A DNA stretch of 64,000 bases from Voacanga thouarsii (Eukaryota; Streptophyta; Magnoliopsida; Gentianales; Apocynaceae), in contig JANUWF010001688.1 of NCBI GenBank assembly GCA_026120185.1, forward strand, positions 1 to 64,000, written 5' to 3'. The translations under genes and the position numbers were made by a program. Each line of letters starts with the position of its first letter. The stretch's first letter is position 1. The notes beneath the pieces were generated by a model. That model ran no database searches. It was not told the origin of the DNA and worked only from the letters and a program-made list of their open reading frames with translations. Positions 34,307 to 47,330 of the stretch are shown piece by piece.

Positions 34307-37300
34307 TGTGGGTGTTTGATTTTGATCATGTAAACCAGTTTGCACTCAGCAGAAAAATAAAATGAAATCCACACAAAGGATCACTCTTATGTAATTAAAC
34401 AAATAATGAGAAGGGAAGAAAAATCAATAACCTAAAAATGCAGCTTTTAGAAATTTTCTTTTATGCGAATCGCCTTCAAAAGTTGATTCAATTGAGCCAC
34501 CAAATTCTAAGGATAAGAATTCACTAACAGTAATCCACATAAGGAATTGTACTCAAGTTAGGCACTAAAACCCTATGCTAGCAGGTAATATACGGTGGCT
34601 TTTGGTATTAATTTAATTTGAGAAGAAATTATTTTCTTTTCTACGAAAAGAAAGGAAGAAGGAAATCTCTATATTATGTGTTCTGAGTACCTGTTCAACA
34701 ACAAATGGTTTATATATATATCTTTTTCCCGACAGAGAACAACATCTCTATAATTATAGAAAATCGATTTTTGGATTACAAAACCAATGGACATCAATAA
34801 ACCAGAAAGAACACGTAAGGTTTTCCTTATTCATTTAGGAAACAAATATTTGTTCCTCTTTTCAACTATGGGTTTTGAATTTTCAAGAATTTTAATAAGG
34901 CCTAATGAATTATAACAAGTATATAATTCACCTATAGGGATTTTAAAATCGCAAAATATTTATTTTTTCTTACTAATTAACCCTATAATATTATCAAATA
35001 ATGTATTGAGTACCAATTCATTTATTATGTGCAACCCATTAGGTTTTCTAGTCAAGTGGTAGCTAATATGAATTAATTCTATCATACTAGAATTAATAAA
35101 CCTTTTAATAATTAGAACTAATTTATTAATTCTAATTAGGATTAAATATTTTAATTTCTAATTAATAAATCTATATTTCGCAGATCATGAGCGGTATCTA
35201 AGGATACATCATGACCACAAAAAATTCCAGAAAGTAAAGTCGCATGACTTGAACCTTTCAATAGTGACATCTCAGTGCGATAAACTCCTTTCACCTTACA
35301 ATATCTCATTCGGCTTAGAGTATGAAATTAGTGCCAACTCCCTTCAGAATATTAATTAATTCTGGCCTGAATATTTTAGTACTTGTTCCCAAAATCCATT
35401 ACTCATTATGTGTATCAATTGGAACTATTTTCAATACATAGTTTCCTTGGGCAAGGTCTTCTTGAGTAATGATTCCTACAAGTGGCCTTGAGATATTTGC
35501 TCATACTATTAGAAGTGGTGAATCCTTTATAGACCCTCTCAACTACTTTTATTTACTTCATGTTGTACCCAATGTCTATCCCATATGCTGTAACACCCCA
35601 CTACCCAGGCCCGCCAGGGTCGGGGATGTTGCCCCGTCCAAAGGACAAGGGGTCTTTATAACTAGGTTACACAAATAAAAATTACGGAATAAAAATAATA
35701 CCTGAACTTAAAATTTATTACATCCCAGAAACAAATCCAATAAATCCACGAATAAATTCAAGAATACCCAAAATAAATCCATAATAACATTCATCCACCC
35801 TCATCTTCCCCGAAACATTACACAAAATAAATTATCAGAAAATCTTCCAAAGCAGGCAATATCAAGCTACTCACCCCCACAGCAGGACCGACCTAAAATC
35901 ATGGTAAAAATGGTGGTGAGACAGAAATCTCAGTAAGTCCGCGTGTGTTTAAGTGTCGGGTGAAAACAGTTCGTGAATGCAAAGTATAAAATTCTTTATA
36001 AGAGATCATTGGCAAGCAATAAACATCCATCAAAAGCAAGAATGGTATTTTGGCTTTTCCAGCCATACATAATTTAGAAAATCAACCACTAAAAAGAAAA
36101 GATTACGGGTTACCACACGTTGGGCCCCATAACCGAATGGTCAGCATGCCACACTTTGTGCAGACTGACAAAAGTAGTTGATCGGCCTACTGGGCAAGAT
36201 ACTCCTCCTTCTCTATACCCAAACAACAACCGGGTGTCCATTCCGGTAAAACACAGTCACTTGACTGAAAAGAACATTGCTAGCTCGGACCAGCACAACC
36301 CACTGAACTGACGTCCTATCTGGGAAGGACTCACCCCTCAAAGGTGGCCACCTACTGAGAGACTTACCCTAACCCCTCAAAGACTAGCCCTAGTAGTCCA
36401 CCCTTATTGAGTGCTCAACGTAACGTATCCCACTTGGGAAAAATGAACAAACACAGTTCCACTTGAACATGGCAATTAAAGGTTTCCAAAATCTTTGTCA
36501 AAAACAGTTTCAGAAAGAGTTCTGAGTTTGAGTAAATCTGATTATTAAATTTCAAATAACTCATTTGACGAAAATAAAACAAGAGACAACCCTCAATTGC
36601 CTTTACAAAAATGAGTGTCCATGCACTCTATATTTGGCTTGCCATAATTAAACATTTTTCAACAACAAGGTTTATATACAGGAGCTTACCTGATTCTTGC
36701 TCACAATAAAGAGGTCCCCAACAGCTGACCTAACCCCACATGGCAAATATAAATCACAATCAATTTCGAGCCATAATCCACTTCCTCAATTTTAAATCAA
36801 CTCAACTTGCTACTACCATGATCCTAGTGTCCCAAGCTTTAAGGCCAAACAATAAATAAATAGGTTTATAGGTTGAGCCTAATCTGATATTTAAAATAAC
36901 TAATGGTTTGGGAAATAAATTCCAAGATGTTGAAAGTTTAAATCTTGCTAAGAAAAATTTAGAGTTTATTTGATCAAGAGTCCTAAGTGGTTATTAGGGA
37001 AAATAATGAGTTATTAATAATTTAGTTGTTAGAAAATAACTGATAACCAAAGTTAGTTGAAAATGAATTTTAATGAGTCTTGTTTGAAAAATAATAAATA
37101 AGTTTTAATAGGCTTCGATTAAAAGATAATAATTAAATTCATAATAATAGTATTTTACTAATTATGATTATTTCCATAAAAGGCTTTAGTTGATTTCATT
37201 ATTTTATAAAATATCTATATATTTTATTTTTCTATTAAAACTATTATTTATTTGACTAAATTATCCTTTATATTAATATAATATTCCAAATCCACCCTTC

Positions 37301-37950
37301 CTAGGGTTTTTCGAAATCACTAGCAAAATTATATTATTAAATATTTTATTCATGAAATAAAAATTTGCTTAGGGACAACTAGATCATGATCATATTTCCA
37401 TGGTTATTCACAATCATGAACATATACAACCCTTCAACTCATCAAATCATCCAAATCATGCATACAAGCATAGATCTCAATTTATCAAGACATGATCTAA
37501 CCCCTACCAGCATAAATATGATCATGGCTTCAAAAATCCAACATGCATATAAATCATATTCATCAAATGTGGCATAATTTCTATCATACTTCATCACAAA
37601 TACCTCATATGACATGTATCAAACCTCAAATCATCATACTATCAACCAAGATAATCCTTTCATGCATAAATCCCATCTCCTTCATAATCATACATATATT
37701 CATGCTTCAATCTCAAGAATACATACTCAAACCCTATCATAATCCACCTTCTAACAACATCATCCTAGAGACATGAATATAGGATTTAAAAGAAAGATTG
37801 AAGGCACTTACTTGGTTGATGAATGCTTTGAAGGAGTTTAGAACGGATCTCAACTTCTAGATGCCTAAATTTGTCCAAGGAAGATGGAGATAGCATGACC
37901 ATGGAAGATGAAGCCATCTAGCCAAGAGAGAGAGTTTTGGCCATGAGAGG

Positions 37951-37965
37951 AAGAGAGAGAGAGAG

Positions 37966-38014
<49 letters not shown>
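37951..38014 (+). repeat. (GA)n(GT)n(GA)n compound microsatellite
   Basis: A GA tract, then about 17 GT units, then GA again. It sits where copies 1, 2 and 4 have a simple GA/CT tract, so part of the ancestral GA tract has been replaced by GT. Confidence 0.93.
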
Positions 38015-39611
38015 CCATTAGCATGTTTATTCACATATATTCTCACTTGAGATCAAAATTAGAGAAGATGAAGTTGTTAGAACAATCTTACCTTGAAGGT
38101 GTTCTTGAACTTTCACAGAATTTTTTGGCTTTGATCCGAAGTAGCGAGTTGATTTGTGGAGTTTGATGTTAAAAATGGTGTTGATGGACTCACGGCAGTG
38201 ATTAGGTAAAATCTGGAGATTTTAGAGAAGGTTTGAAGTGGTTTGGAGGGGTATTAGGTGAAATGAAGAAGTAGGTGTTCTTGGTGTAGTGTGTGTGTTC
38301 TTGAAGGTTGAAGGAATTTGAGAGATTGTGTTGGGCAGCTGTCGAATTTTCTGTAGGGTTTAGGAGGTTAGTTCTCTGATTTGGAAAGGAAAAGGAAAGG
38401 CTAGTTGTTAAAATCCTTGAAGAATATTTTTAGGAAGTAAATTTGGAAACTAAATATCCTAGAATATCTTGATTGTTGGAGAGCTTTGGAAGTCTGCCAT
38501 GGCCGACTAATTTGAGCAGAATTTCAGTGGAATTAATGTTGGTTTAAGGAAGCTTATAGTGGCTGAAAATAGGGAGCATAATGGTGAATAAGAAGTCTGG
38601 TTATTTGAGGGATACATTATGGAAAGTTGCTACACTATGGTGGCTGGAATTTTGGAAATCCATCAAGCATAATTGCAGGGATTTGTTGGAGAGATTTTCG
38701 GGCAGCCATGTCTGAATTTTGTGCGAAAGCTTAAGGGGAATAATGGAGCTCTGTTACTGAAGGTTTAAGGAAGGTTTATGCATAACAATGATGCTGTTTT
38801 GGCTGGAGGAAGATTTGGAAACAAAGCTGGACAATTGGACTGCACAGAATTTCGCTAGGTTGGAATTTCTGGACAGCTTTTTCGGCTGCCATTTTCCAGC
38901 CATCTTGCAGCGAGTTTGAAGGGGAATTTTAGGGGTGTTTAAGGCTGGTTTCCAGCCTTCTTCATGGAGGAAAAACTTGGCAAAAGTGCTCAACAAAATC
39001 TGGAAGAAAACAGCTTGGTTTTGGACTCTCAAAGTTGCGATTTGTACAGGAATTTTTCCTGGTTTTGCTCCAGCTTTGAGCAGTCCGGAAATGGCTAAAG
39101 AATTCAGGTTGCAAGCTGATCCAAATGACCATTTTTCTGGCAGCATTTGGGAGGGAATGCTAGCTAAGAAACTCGACACCTTAAAAGTACAATAAGTTGG
39201 AAAATTTCAGTTCATTCCAAGAAGGAAGATGAACTAGCTAGAGTGAATTTTCAGCAAGCTCACTAGAGGAATTTTTCCTCTTGGAATCTCCCACAACTCT
39301 TCCACATTTTCAAGCCATAAGAAGTCTTTTACTAAGACATTTTGATCCTACAAGACCACATCACTTTACTGAAATTTCTGGAAAGAAAATGAATAAAATA
39401 ACTTGATCACACTAATGAGTTGAGAACTAAAGAAAAATCAAAGATCAAGGAAAAATGAATTCCTCTTAAGAAATTCGAGTAGGGCAAGGGAGTAGAATGA
39501 GGATACTCCTAACATGTCTCTCTTAGGACATCATCAATCCCCTACTCTAAGCACTTAAGGCCGAAATTATTACTTCCCAAGCAAAAATAAAATTTAACCA
39601 AGCTAAAGCTC

Positions 39612-39681
39612 CTATGATGGAATTTGAACCCAAGACCTCAAGAATAATTTCCAAAGCTCTAACCACTATACCACAACAACT
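39612..39681 (-). other. tRNA-like module in copy 3
   Basis: Minus strand: A box TGGTATAGTGG (39673-39663), then TTAGAGC, and B box GGTTCAAATTCC (39630-39619). The best-preserved T-arm-like segment of the five; the middle arm is degenerate. Confidence 0.6.
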
Positions 39682-40470
39682 CTTGTTGTTATTTTCACTA
39701 GCAACTTATTTCCTATTCAATCCTCAAGCTATCTCCCTATTTTCACCTCAAGCAAAAATTACCATTTTGCCCTTCTCACTCAATATTCACCAACAAGCCT
39801 CCAAGACATTAAAAATCAAATCCAAGGCACATAAAATCAAATAAAAATATATTTAATCATGCAATAAAGTATGTTATGCAACCCAACTCCCTTACTCTAA
39901 GGTTGGTTTTGACTGAGGTTTCACATATGCGGTATTATAAGGACTCCAGAGATTGGAATCAAAGTATAACGCTTAGCAAAGAATGTACCTTGAAGCTCTC
40001 AAGTTTAAGGATACTTTCACATTTTCTATAATGAGAATCTATCACTGACACTAAATAACTATCCATGTGATTATCTCATAGTTAGGTCATCCAATGTACT
40101 TGTTTAAATAACTAGCATTCACGTGTTAACTTTGAGTATATCATAATACTCCCAAATGTGAAAACCCACATTTAATTAAATCAAGAAGTATAACACATAC
40201 TAATCTTAATGTATTAATGACATCCCATCTCATTAATACTATGACTAGGGATGATTTAAAAACAAACACATTCTAGTGTAGTAGGAACCTCAAATCACGA
40301 TCTCTATCATGATTTTGTTAACACATTGTTGTCCTTGTTTCTTTATTTTGGTAGTTTTTATATACACGAATGTTTGGAATAAAGAAATTGAAAGATAAAG
40401 AAGGCCTTTTATTGATTTAATGTGCAAAACACATTGTATAAATGTTTGCTTCTATGGTACAATCCTAGCA

Positions 40471-41891
40471 ATCTCCCACTTGCACTAGACTTAATCATTC
40501 ATGTATCTAATACCAAATGATTGTACACGACCATCATGTTTCTTTTAGGACAATGCCTTTGAATGTGGATCAGCTATGTTCTAATCAATAGGAACCCTTT
40601 CTATCATTACATCATTTCTTTCAATGATTTCTCTAATAAAGTGGTGCATCTAAGTACATGTTTGGATCACTGATGAGACCATGCCCCCTTTACTTGTGCA
40701 ATGGCTTTATTATTATCACAACACAAGGGTATTGGATCAACAATACTAGGTACCACACCTAGTTTTGCAATAAACTTCTTGATCCAAACTGCCTCTTTAG
40801 CTGCTTTAGAAGCTTCTATATACTCAGCTTCAGTCGTTGAGTCAGCAGTTGTATGTTGTTTACAACTTTTCTAGCAAACTGCCCCATCTACAAAAGCAAT
40901 CACATATCCTAATTGGGATTTGTAATCATCATTATCTGATTGGAAACTAGCATCACTATACCCTCTAAATTGCAAGCCACAATCTCCATATATGTAGAAT
41001 ACATTCTAAGTTCTTCTTAAGTACTTAAGGATATTTTTCATAGCCATCTAATGATCTGCTCTAGGGTCTGATTAGTTTCTGTTCATCAAACTAAGAGCAC
41101 AAGATACATCAGACCTAGTACATATCATAACATACATGATAGAACCAATTGCCAAAGTATATGGTATCTTATTCATGTGATCCTTTTCATCTTATCTATT
41201 AGGACACATAGATTTTGAAAGGTTTACCCCATGGGTCATTGGTAAGAATCCCTTCCTAGATTGATCCATGGTAAATCTCTTTAGCACTTTGTCTATATAT
41301 GTAGATTGTAAAAGACCAAGCAACCTTTTTAGTCTATCTCTATAGATATTTCTTCCCAAAATATAGGTTGTAAAGGTCTTTCATGGAGAACTTCTTAGAC
41401 AACCAAATCTTGACTAATTGTAGAATAGAGACATCATTTCCTATTAGTAATATGTCATCTACATATAGTAATAGGAGAACAATTGCATTCCCACTATTCT
41501 TCTCGTATACATAATGTTCATCAATATTTTGTTTGAAATCAAATTCTTTAATTGTTTCATCTAAACGGATGTTCCAACTCCAATAAGCTCACTTTAGTCC
41601 ATAAATGGACCTTAGCAGCTTGCACATTTTAGTGTGATCCTTGGATATGAAACCCTTAGGATGTATCATGTGCACTTTCTCAGTTAAATTTCCATTGAGA
41701 AAAGCTGCTTTCATATCCATTTGCCAAATCTCATAATCATAATGAGCAGCAAGTGATTGGAGTATCCTAATAGATTTTAACATTGCTACTGGTGAAAAAG
41801 TTTCATCATAGTCAATACCTTGGTTCTGACGGTAACCTTTTGCAACAAACTGTGCCTTTTAACCAGTCATTTTACCATCCATGTCGGTTTT
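40471..41891 (-). pseudogene. Copia host: RT palm to RNase H
   Basis: Minus strand from 41891: KAQFVAKGYRQNQGIDYDET, FSPVAMLKSIRILQSLAAHY, YEIWQMDMKAAFLNGNLTEK, MCKLLRSIYGLK (ORF 41783-41589), then stops, the intact RT box YVDDILLIGND at 41465-41454 and onward, and RNase H with STTEAEYIEASKAAKEAVW, KFIAKLGVVPS and LCCDNNKAIAQ (about 40860-40690). It ends in the AAGTGGGAGAT purine tract. The reading joins perfectly with the copia frame resuming at 52889, showing that 41892-52888 is an insertion. The YVDD is intact, although stops prevent translation. Confidence 0.88.
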
Positions 41892-44800
41892 TGATGAGTA
41901 AATTTTGTGTATATAAAATTATCAGTTTCAAATCCATCCCTTAATAAAGTTTTAATTAAAACATTAATCTCAAAATACACATACAAGTAAGTATACTCAT
42001 TGCAAGCGTAGTATAGGGAATTATCGAGTATCGATTCTCAAAGGAACAAGTACATACTAATCACTTTTCATTCATTGTTTAACCAACCCAAATAAAATGA
42101 GAAAAGAATAAAAAGAAAAACTAAAGAATCATATACAACTCAAGGATGTAGGTTTACATAATATAAACCATTATCCTAGAAAACTTAACAATAAACCAAT
42201 TAGTAATTCACCCAACTAATTATTATCTTCGCATCATGAAGGAATATAAAGTAAAATTCTATTGTCTCACAAGTCATGATTCTACTTAGATAAATCCCAC
42301 TTCATTTCCAAATCCATGGAATCCTATATTTTGATCAAATTACATATTTACCAATCAAGCTAACATAACCAAAACATGCATTAAGCTCAATTCCATATAA
42401 ACATGAAATTAGCTAATAACCATTTGCTCGAGGCTAAAACAACTAATCTTTGATCACTTAGTCCCATAATCTTAACTTTATCGCTCAGGTCCATCACGAT
42501 TAGACAAATACGAAATCAATGCAATGAAACTACTAACATCGTCATCTCAAGTCAATTAGAAAAACCCGCATAAATGACCAATGATATCAAGTAATCAACC
42601 ACTAAAGAAAATAATTAATTAATCAAAGAACTAAATTAACTCAAAATCATAAATCCAAGAATAATATCTAAATACAATTAAAGAATTAAAATTACCATTG
42701 TTCAAGAAAAAAAAAAACAAAGAAAAGAGATAAATACTCATAGATAAGTCCTTTAATTTCCAATGAAATCTACTCCAAGAATCAATGCTTATTGAGTAAT
42801 TTCACTGGAGAAAATATTGGTGATGCACTCTAAAAAATATGTCTAAGTCTCTATATTATGCACCTCCTTTTCAAAGGCAATTGGCCTTTATTTGTAGGAT
42901 TACAAAGTTTCTAAAAGAATCCAAAGTAAAGAAGAAATAATGTCCTAAAAATCCAAAACCAAAAAGGATTTGTAAGATTCTAAATAAAATTCTAAGAAAT
43001 AATGAAGACATCCACCACCTTAAAATTGGAAAACAATTCAGGAACTTGATTTTGAATTGAGCTTTGCAACTCTTCTTGTCGTTTTGTACTGAAGACATTC
43101 TGTTGATTTGCTGAAATTAACTTCAGCCACTTTTCTTCAACTGAGCCGTGAACAACCAAAGTCTCTTTTGAATCATTTGTTGTCGACTTATCCGAGCCGT
43201 TTTCAATACATTGACTCAATTTAGCCACAAACCGAGCCAACGAAATGCTGCTTCTTTTCTTCTACAAACTTTTTGCTAGATTTGTTTTTCTTTTCAACAT
43301 CCGAACCCACAAAACTTCTTTTTTGCTTTTGTCTCCTTGGCCCACTAAATTTCTTGATTTTTCTTCTTCTTCGTTGCTTTTGTTCTTTTGGTTAGCCGTG
43401 ATCGAGCCGACATCTCCTTAAGCTATTTTCTCATTTTCCAGTTTAATTTCAAATACTCTGTTTTGTTAACTTTATATTTGCTTCCCTCAATGCCTCTAGT
43501 ATAGGACCGGCGCCAGGTCCACTCTCTTGGCTTGGTGCTAGGTCTGATAGGGCCAAAATTATTCATATATTTCCTAGTGATTTGAAGCCATTTTCTGATA
43601 CATTTTAGGCAATAACTGGACAAATTCCTTCATATTTGAGATTTTATCATTGGAAAGAGATTTTGTACATTATTTCAGATTTTAGGGGTAAAATAAGGCA
43701 AAATCATTGTTGAATAGACTACAGGTGGCACTGGCTATGACAGAATAGGAGGTGCCGACTACGTGCTGTTGGCACGCACTTTGTGACAATGAAAAATTGG
43801 CAAAATAGGGGCTGAACAGAACAAAACCGGTGCCGGTTGGGAGCCCAGACGTAGTGCCAGCTACGACCTGGAAGAAATTGGCACAAAAATTGAAAATTTA
43901 GCAAACGGATAGAAAGACAGAATATAACCAGTGCCAGCTGTGCACTGGTACAAAGACGATGTCTCGATTTTCGTGTGCATTTTTGGCAATTTATAGAGTT
44001 TTTGTATTTTCCTACTTCTATTCGGCCAGAATCCCTAGAGGGACAAATTTAGGCACTTCTAAAGCTAATAAATAGAGGGAAAACACAAGTTGAAAGCATG
44101 AATTCACTGAGCAAAACACAAAATCACTCAAGTTCGTGGAGGAATTCATCAAATCAAGGGGGCTTGTACAAGAAATTCTACGAATAAATAAGTAGGAGGC
44201 TTGTCTATAGTGCTTTCTTTTAACTTTTTTTTCTTTTCTTCAACAATGAGGTATTAATTGTTTTATTGTAATTTGACATTGTTTTTTGTATTCATGAATT
44301 ATAGAGTTACTTTGATCTTTTGATTAATTGATTGTTATTCTTGGCATTTAATTACTTATGCTGATTACGAGATTAAGTTATTGTTTCTTTCTATTAACTT
44401 GCTTGGAAAAGGGGTTGATGGTGGTCTCAATTCATTAATTTCAAATTTGTTAAAAGGGGTTAAATGCTAAGAACTGGGTAATTAAAGGTTAATTGATGTC
44501 TGGCAGGATATGGATTCATAGCTTAATTTCATGTTTTATGTTTGCCAGGATATAGGGATTTAATCAAGGATTGTGTTTAACGCATCTTTTGGGTGAATTA
44601 GTTGAGACAGGATATGTGACACTAATTTGTCTAGAAGATAGTGATTTCATGGATTGGAAAAGAAGTGAATCTATCTTAATCCTTCATGATACCAAGAGAA
44701 TGATTAGTTAGGATAATGATTGGGTACTTTAAGGTCATGTTTGTCAAAATAATGGTTTGAGTTACATAATTCTCCATCCTTGACATGTATATGTTCTTTT

Positions 44801-45035
44801 ATTTTATTTTATTTTCCTTTTTATTCTTTTTTCACTTTACTAAGTCGGTAAAACAATGAAAGAAAAGTGAGTAATGCATACTTGTTCCTTGAGGATCGAT
44901 ATTCGTTTTAAACCCTATGCTATGCTTAACGATGAGTACGTTTGCTCATATGTGTAATTTAGGGTTAATGTTTTAATTTAAACTTGATTGGAAATGTGCT
45001 TATTTCTATACCCAAATTCATACACATCATGTTTT

Positions 45036-45053
45036 TGGTGCCATTGCTGGGGA
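45036..45053 (+). other. Primer-binding site, tRNA-Asp type
   Basis: TGGTGCCATTGCTGGGGA, three differences from the usual TGGCGCCGTTGCCGGGGA PBS of Athila/Tat-type elements. It starts six bases after the LTR end at 45029. Confidence 0.75.
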
Positions 45054-45117
45054 TTAGGATAATTTTCTGTTTCATTGTGGAGGTGTTTTTGAAAAACTTT
45101 ATTCCACATCAAGTTTT

Positions 45118-45135
45118 TGGTGCCATTGCCGGGAA
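45118..45135 (+). repeat. Second PBS-like copy
   Basis: TGGTGCCATTGCCGGGAA repeats the PBS 82 bases further on, with the same CACATCAAGTTTT lead-in, so the LTR/PBS junction was duplicated in part. Which copy was used is not known. Confidence 0.7.
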
Positions 45136-47330
45136 ACAATATCATGAAAGCTTGGATTTTGTTTATTTAACGATGTAAATATGTAAATATGTAAATTTGT
45201 ACAACTGTTCATCTTTTGTAAATGTGTCATCTTTTGTATCTTGTATATCTTTGTAATCTAATCTACTAACTTTGACTGATGTTTAATTGACTAATTTTTT
45301 CTTTTAATTTTGTTTGAATTGTGAATTCCGTTATCTAACTTTCTTCTTGTCTTTTCTAGGTGTTAGTCTTGGTACATGATCTGACGATCTAAATTGAACA
45401 ATTTTTATTTTCTTTGTTTTGGAACAATTTTCTTTTCTTTGTTTTTGTGATTTGGAACAATTTTTTATTTTCTTTGTTTTGTTTCATTTTTATTTATTTC
45501 ATCATGAATTGAATTGCATTATCCATCACTACTGTGTGTTCATTATTTTTATTTTTATTTCACTATTTATATTTGGAGAGCATTATTTTTATTTCTTGTA
45601 CTTTTCTTTTTTGTACTATTTCTTTTACTTTTGGCTTATTTTTCTTTTCTAGCTTTTATGCTTTGGTGTGTTTCTTTTGTGTTTTTTTCTTTCGAGGTAC
45701 TTCAACAATGCTCATTTTTGCTGGAATTCAACTCTTTTGTAGGAGAATGCACAATGCAATGGAAGTATTTTCTTTCGTCTCTTTTCCTCTTTATTTTTGG
45801 TCCCATGGCAATATTTCCTTTCTCTATTTGTTTGGCCATTGAGGATAATGTCTAGTTTAAGTGTGGGGGGAGTGGTTAGAATGTGAATTGTTCTATGCTT
45901 TCTTCTTGAAATTCTTTGAACCTTGGAATTCTTCTATGCTTCATTCTTCTTGAAATTATTTGAACTTTGGAATTCTTCTATGATTTATTCTTCTTGAAAT
46001 TCATTAAACCTTTTGAGCAAATTTTTCAAATTTTTTTCAAATTTTTCTTGAGCTTTCATGATGTATTTTTAATGCATGTCCTTGTGCTAGATCGTAGAGC
46101 ATATGTTCTATATCATTTGTGGCTTATGCATGTCTTTTTGTAGGCACTTGGACTAAGTAGTTCTTGATAAAATGCTTTACATTGTTCTTAAACATGTTTT
46201 CCTACTACAATTCATTGAGTATTCTAGAACATACTTGAATACCTCTTGAGGTGAAATAAGAAAGATATTCATGATTTAACTTAGGGATGATGGTAATAGG
46301 CATTCTTTGGATAGTTTGAGTTTTTCATGCCTACCTATTTTATATTATCCCTAGTACCTACTTTGAGCCTAAATTGTTAATTTCTTTCTTAAACCCCATA
46401 TCATACTTTGTCCATTACTTCTTTTTAAGAGTTTGATTTACCTTCCAAATCTTTGATTGCTCTTGATAGATAAAAGTGCAAGTAGAAGAATTATGAGGGA
46501 GAATGCTTGTGTAAATGTCTTGACTTGTTACTTTCAGTCATGCATTATATGTTGAGTTGGAGTTGTGAAAGGAGGAATAAAAAGAAAGATTGAGAAAAAC
46601 AAAAAGCTACTAGAAAATGTTGAAAGAAAAAACTGAGAAACAAACAAGAGCAGCATTTGGAAAAAAGAGGAAAAGAAAAGAAAAGAAGAGCACATGAAGA
46701 ATGTTGGTTGAGTTGGAATAAGAATTGCTGAAATTTTGATGATCTTGTGCAATATGATTGATGAGTTAAGAACTATTGATGAAAAGAATGCAAGATTTGC
46801 TTGAACTGTAATATGATTGCTATACAAGGTTATGGGTTTTTTATTGGTTTTGTGATAGGAGAGCAAGAAAAGTTTGGAATCTATTGGTACATGTTGCTTA
46901 TCCTTTTCTTGCAAACTCTCTTCTTCTTTTATATTTGATTTTTCTATATCCTTCGTTTGACAGATACATTACAAACCCTTTAGCCTTACATTACAAGCTT
47001 AAAAGTCCTTCTCGACCTAAGTAGAATCATGATATGTCTTGGATTAGTGGAGAGAGTGTGCAAAAAGTAAGCTTATGGAATGCATATTTCTTTTTAACTA
47101 AATTCTTTCCAATGGTTTGAGAATGATGTTAAGTGTTAGGATGGTTCTACTAGTCATTCTTCACTTACACAAGTCTTGCATTTGTTATGAAAAGTATAGT
47201 TGCATATGTTTTGTTGTCTCGAATAAGGAAAGCATTGCAAATATTATTTTGAAATTGATTTTGTGATTTTGTGAAAACTTGTGTTTTTCTACTTGTCTTT
47301 AATACTTTTCTTGAGGACAAGCAAAGAGCT
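45136..47330 (+). other. Interior of the plus-strand non-autonomous element, no gene
   Basis: T-rich, low-complexity sequence. Three overlapping open frames at 45419-45855 are rich in Phe/Leu/Tyr and match nothing I know. AAGTGTGGGGGGAGTGG at 45860-45876 resembles the spacer found after pol in Athila-type elements. A cluster of near-repeats of TTCTTCTTGAAATT lies at 45900-46010. No RT, integrase or gag was found. Confidence 0.6.

Larger units (their letters stand above)
35589..39925 (+). mobile_element. Long solo-LTR-like unit, copy 3 (4,337 bp)
   Basis: Starts TGTAACACCCCACTACC and ends GAGGTTTCACA, with perfect 5-bp duplications TATGC (35584-35588 and 39926-39930). It is inserted in the 3' LTR of the copia host. 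The first 100 bases closely match copy 2 (GTCCAAAGGACAAGGGGTCT). An AT-rich block lies at about 36880-37350, a GA/GT tract at 37951-38014 and a tRNA-like module at 39612-39681. The hairpin block near 36310-36350 is decayed. No element protein was found. The facing open frames at 38754-39195 are treated as chance. Confidence 0.87.
34307..40470 (-). mobile_element. 3' LTR of the large copia host, split by a long unit
   Basis: Minus-strand LTR: starts TGCTAGGATTGTACC at 40470, just after the purine tract AAGTGGGAGAT, runs to 39926, resumes at 35588 beyond the insertion and ends near 34307 (reverse reading of TGTGGGTGTTTG). Total without the insertion and one TSD copy is about 1.82 kb. It is homologous to the solo LTR at 48458-50191 (shared blocks around 'catgtgattatctca' and 'cacgatctctatcatga'). 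The left end is placed by aligning with that solo LTR's CCCAACA end, so it is approximate. Confidence 0.75.

Noticed and set aside
38754..39195. Overlapping open frames on both strands (141 aa minus, 86 aa plus) in copy 3
   Set aside because: Related frames in copies 1, 2 and 4 (6408-6611, 57030-57281, 61949-62131) share DNA similarity but not a consistent start, frame or protein. They match no known domain and lie inside an LTR.
45419..45855. Three overlapping frames giving Phe/Leu-rich 'membrane' proteins
   Set aside because: They come from T-rich low-complexity DNA. Frames shifted by one base all look equally hydrophobic, and no gene context supports them.
46534..46914. 126-aa minus-strand frame with a Phe/Ser-rich tail
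   Set aside because: Low-complexity product of A-rich DNA in the non-coding interior of the element. No motif.
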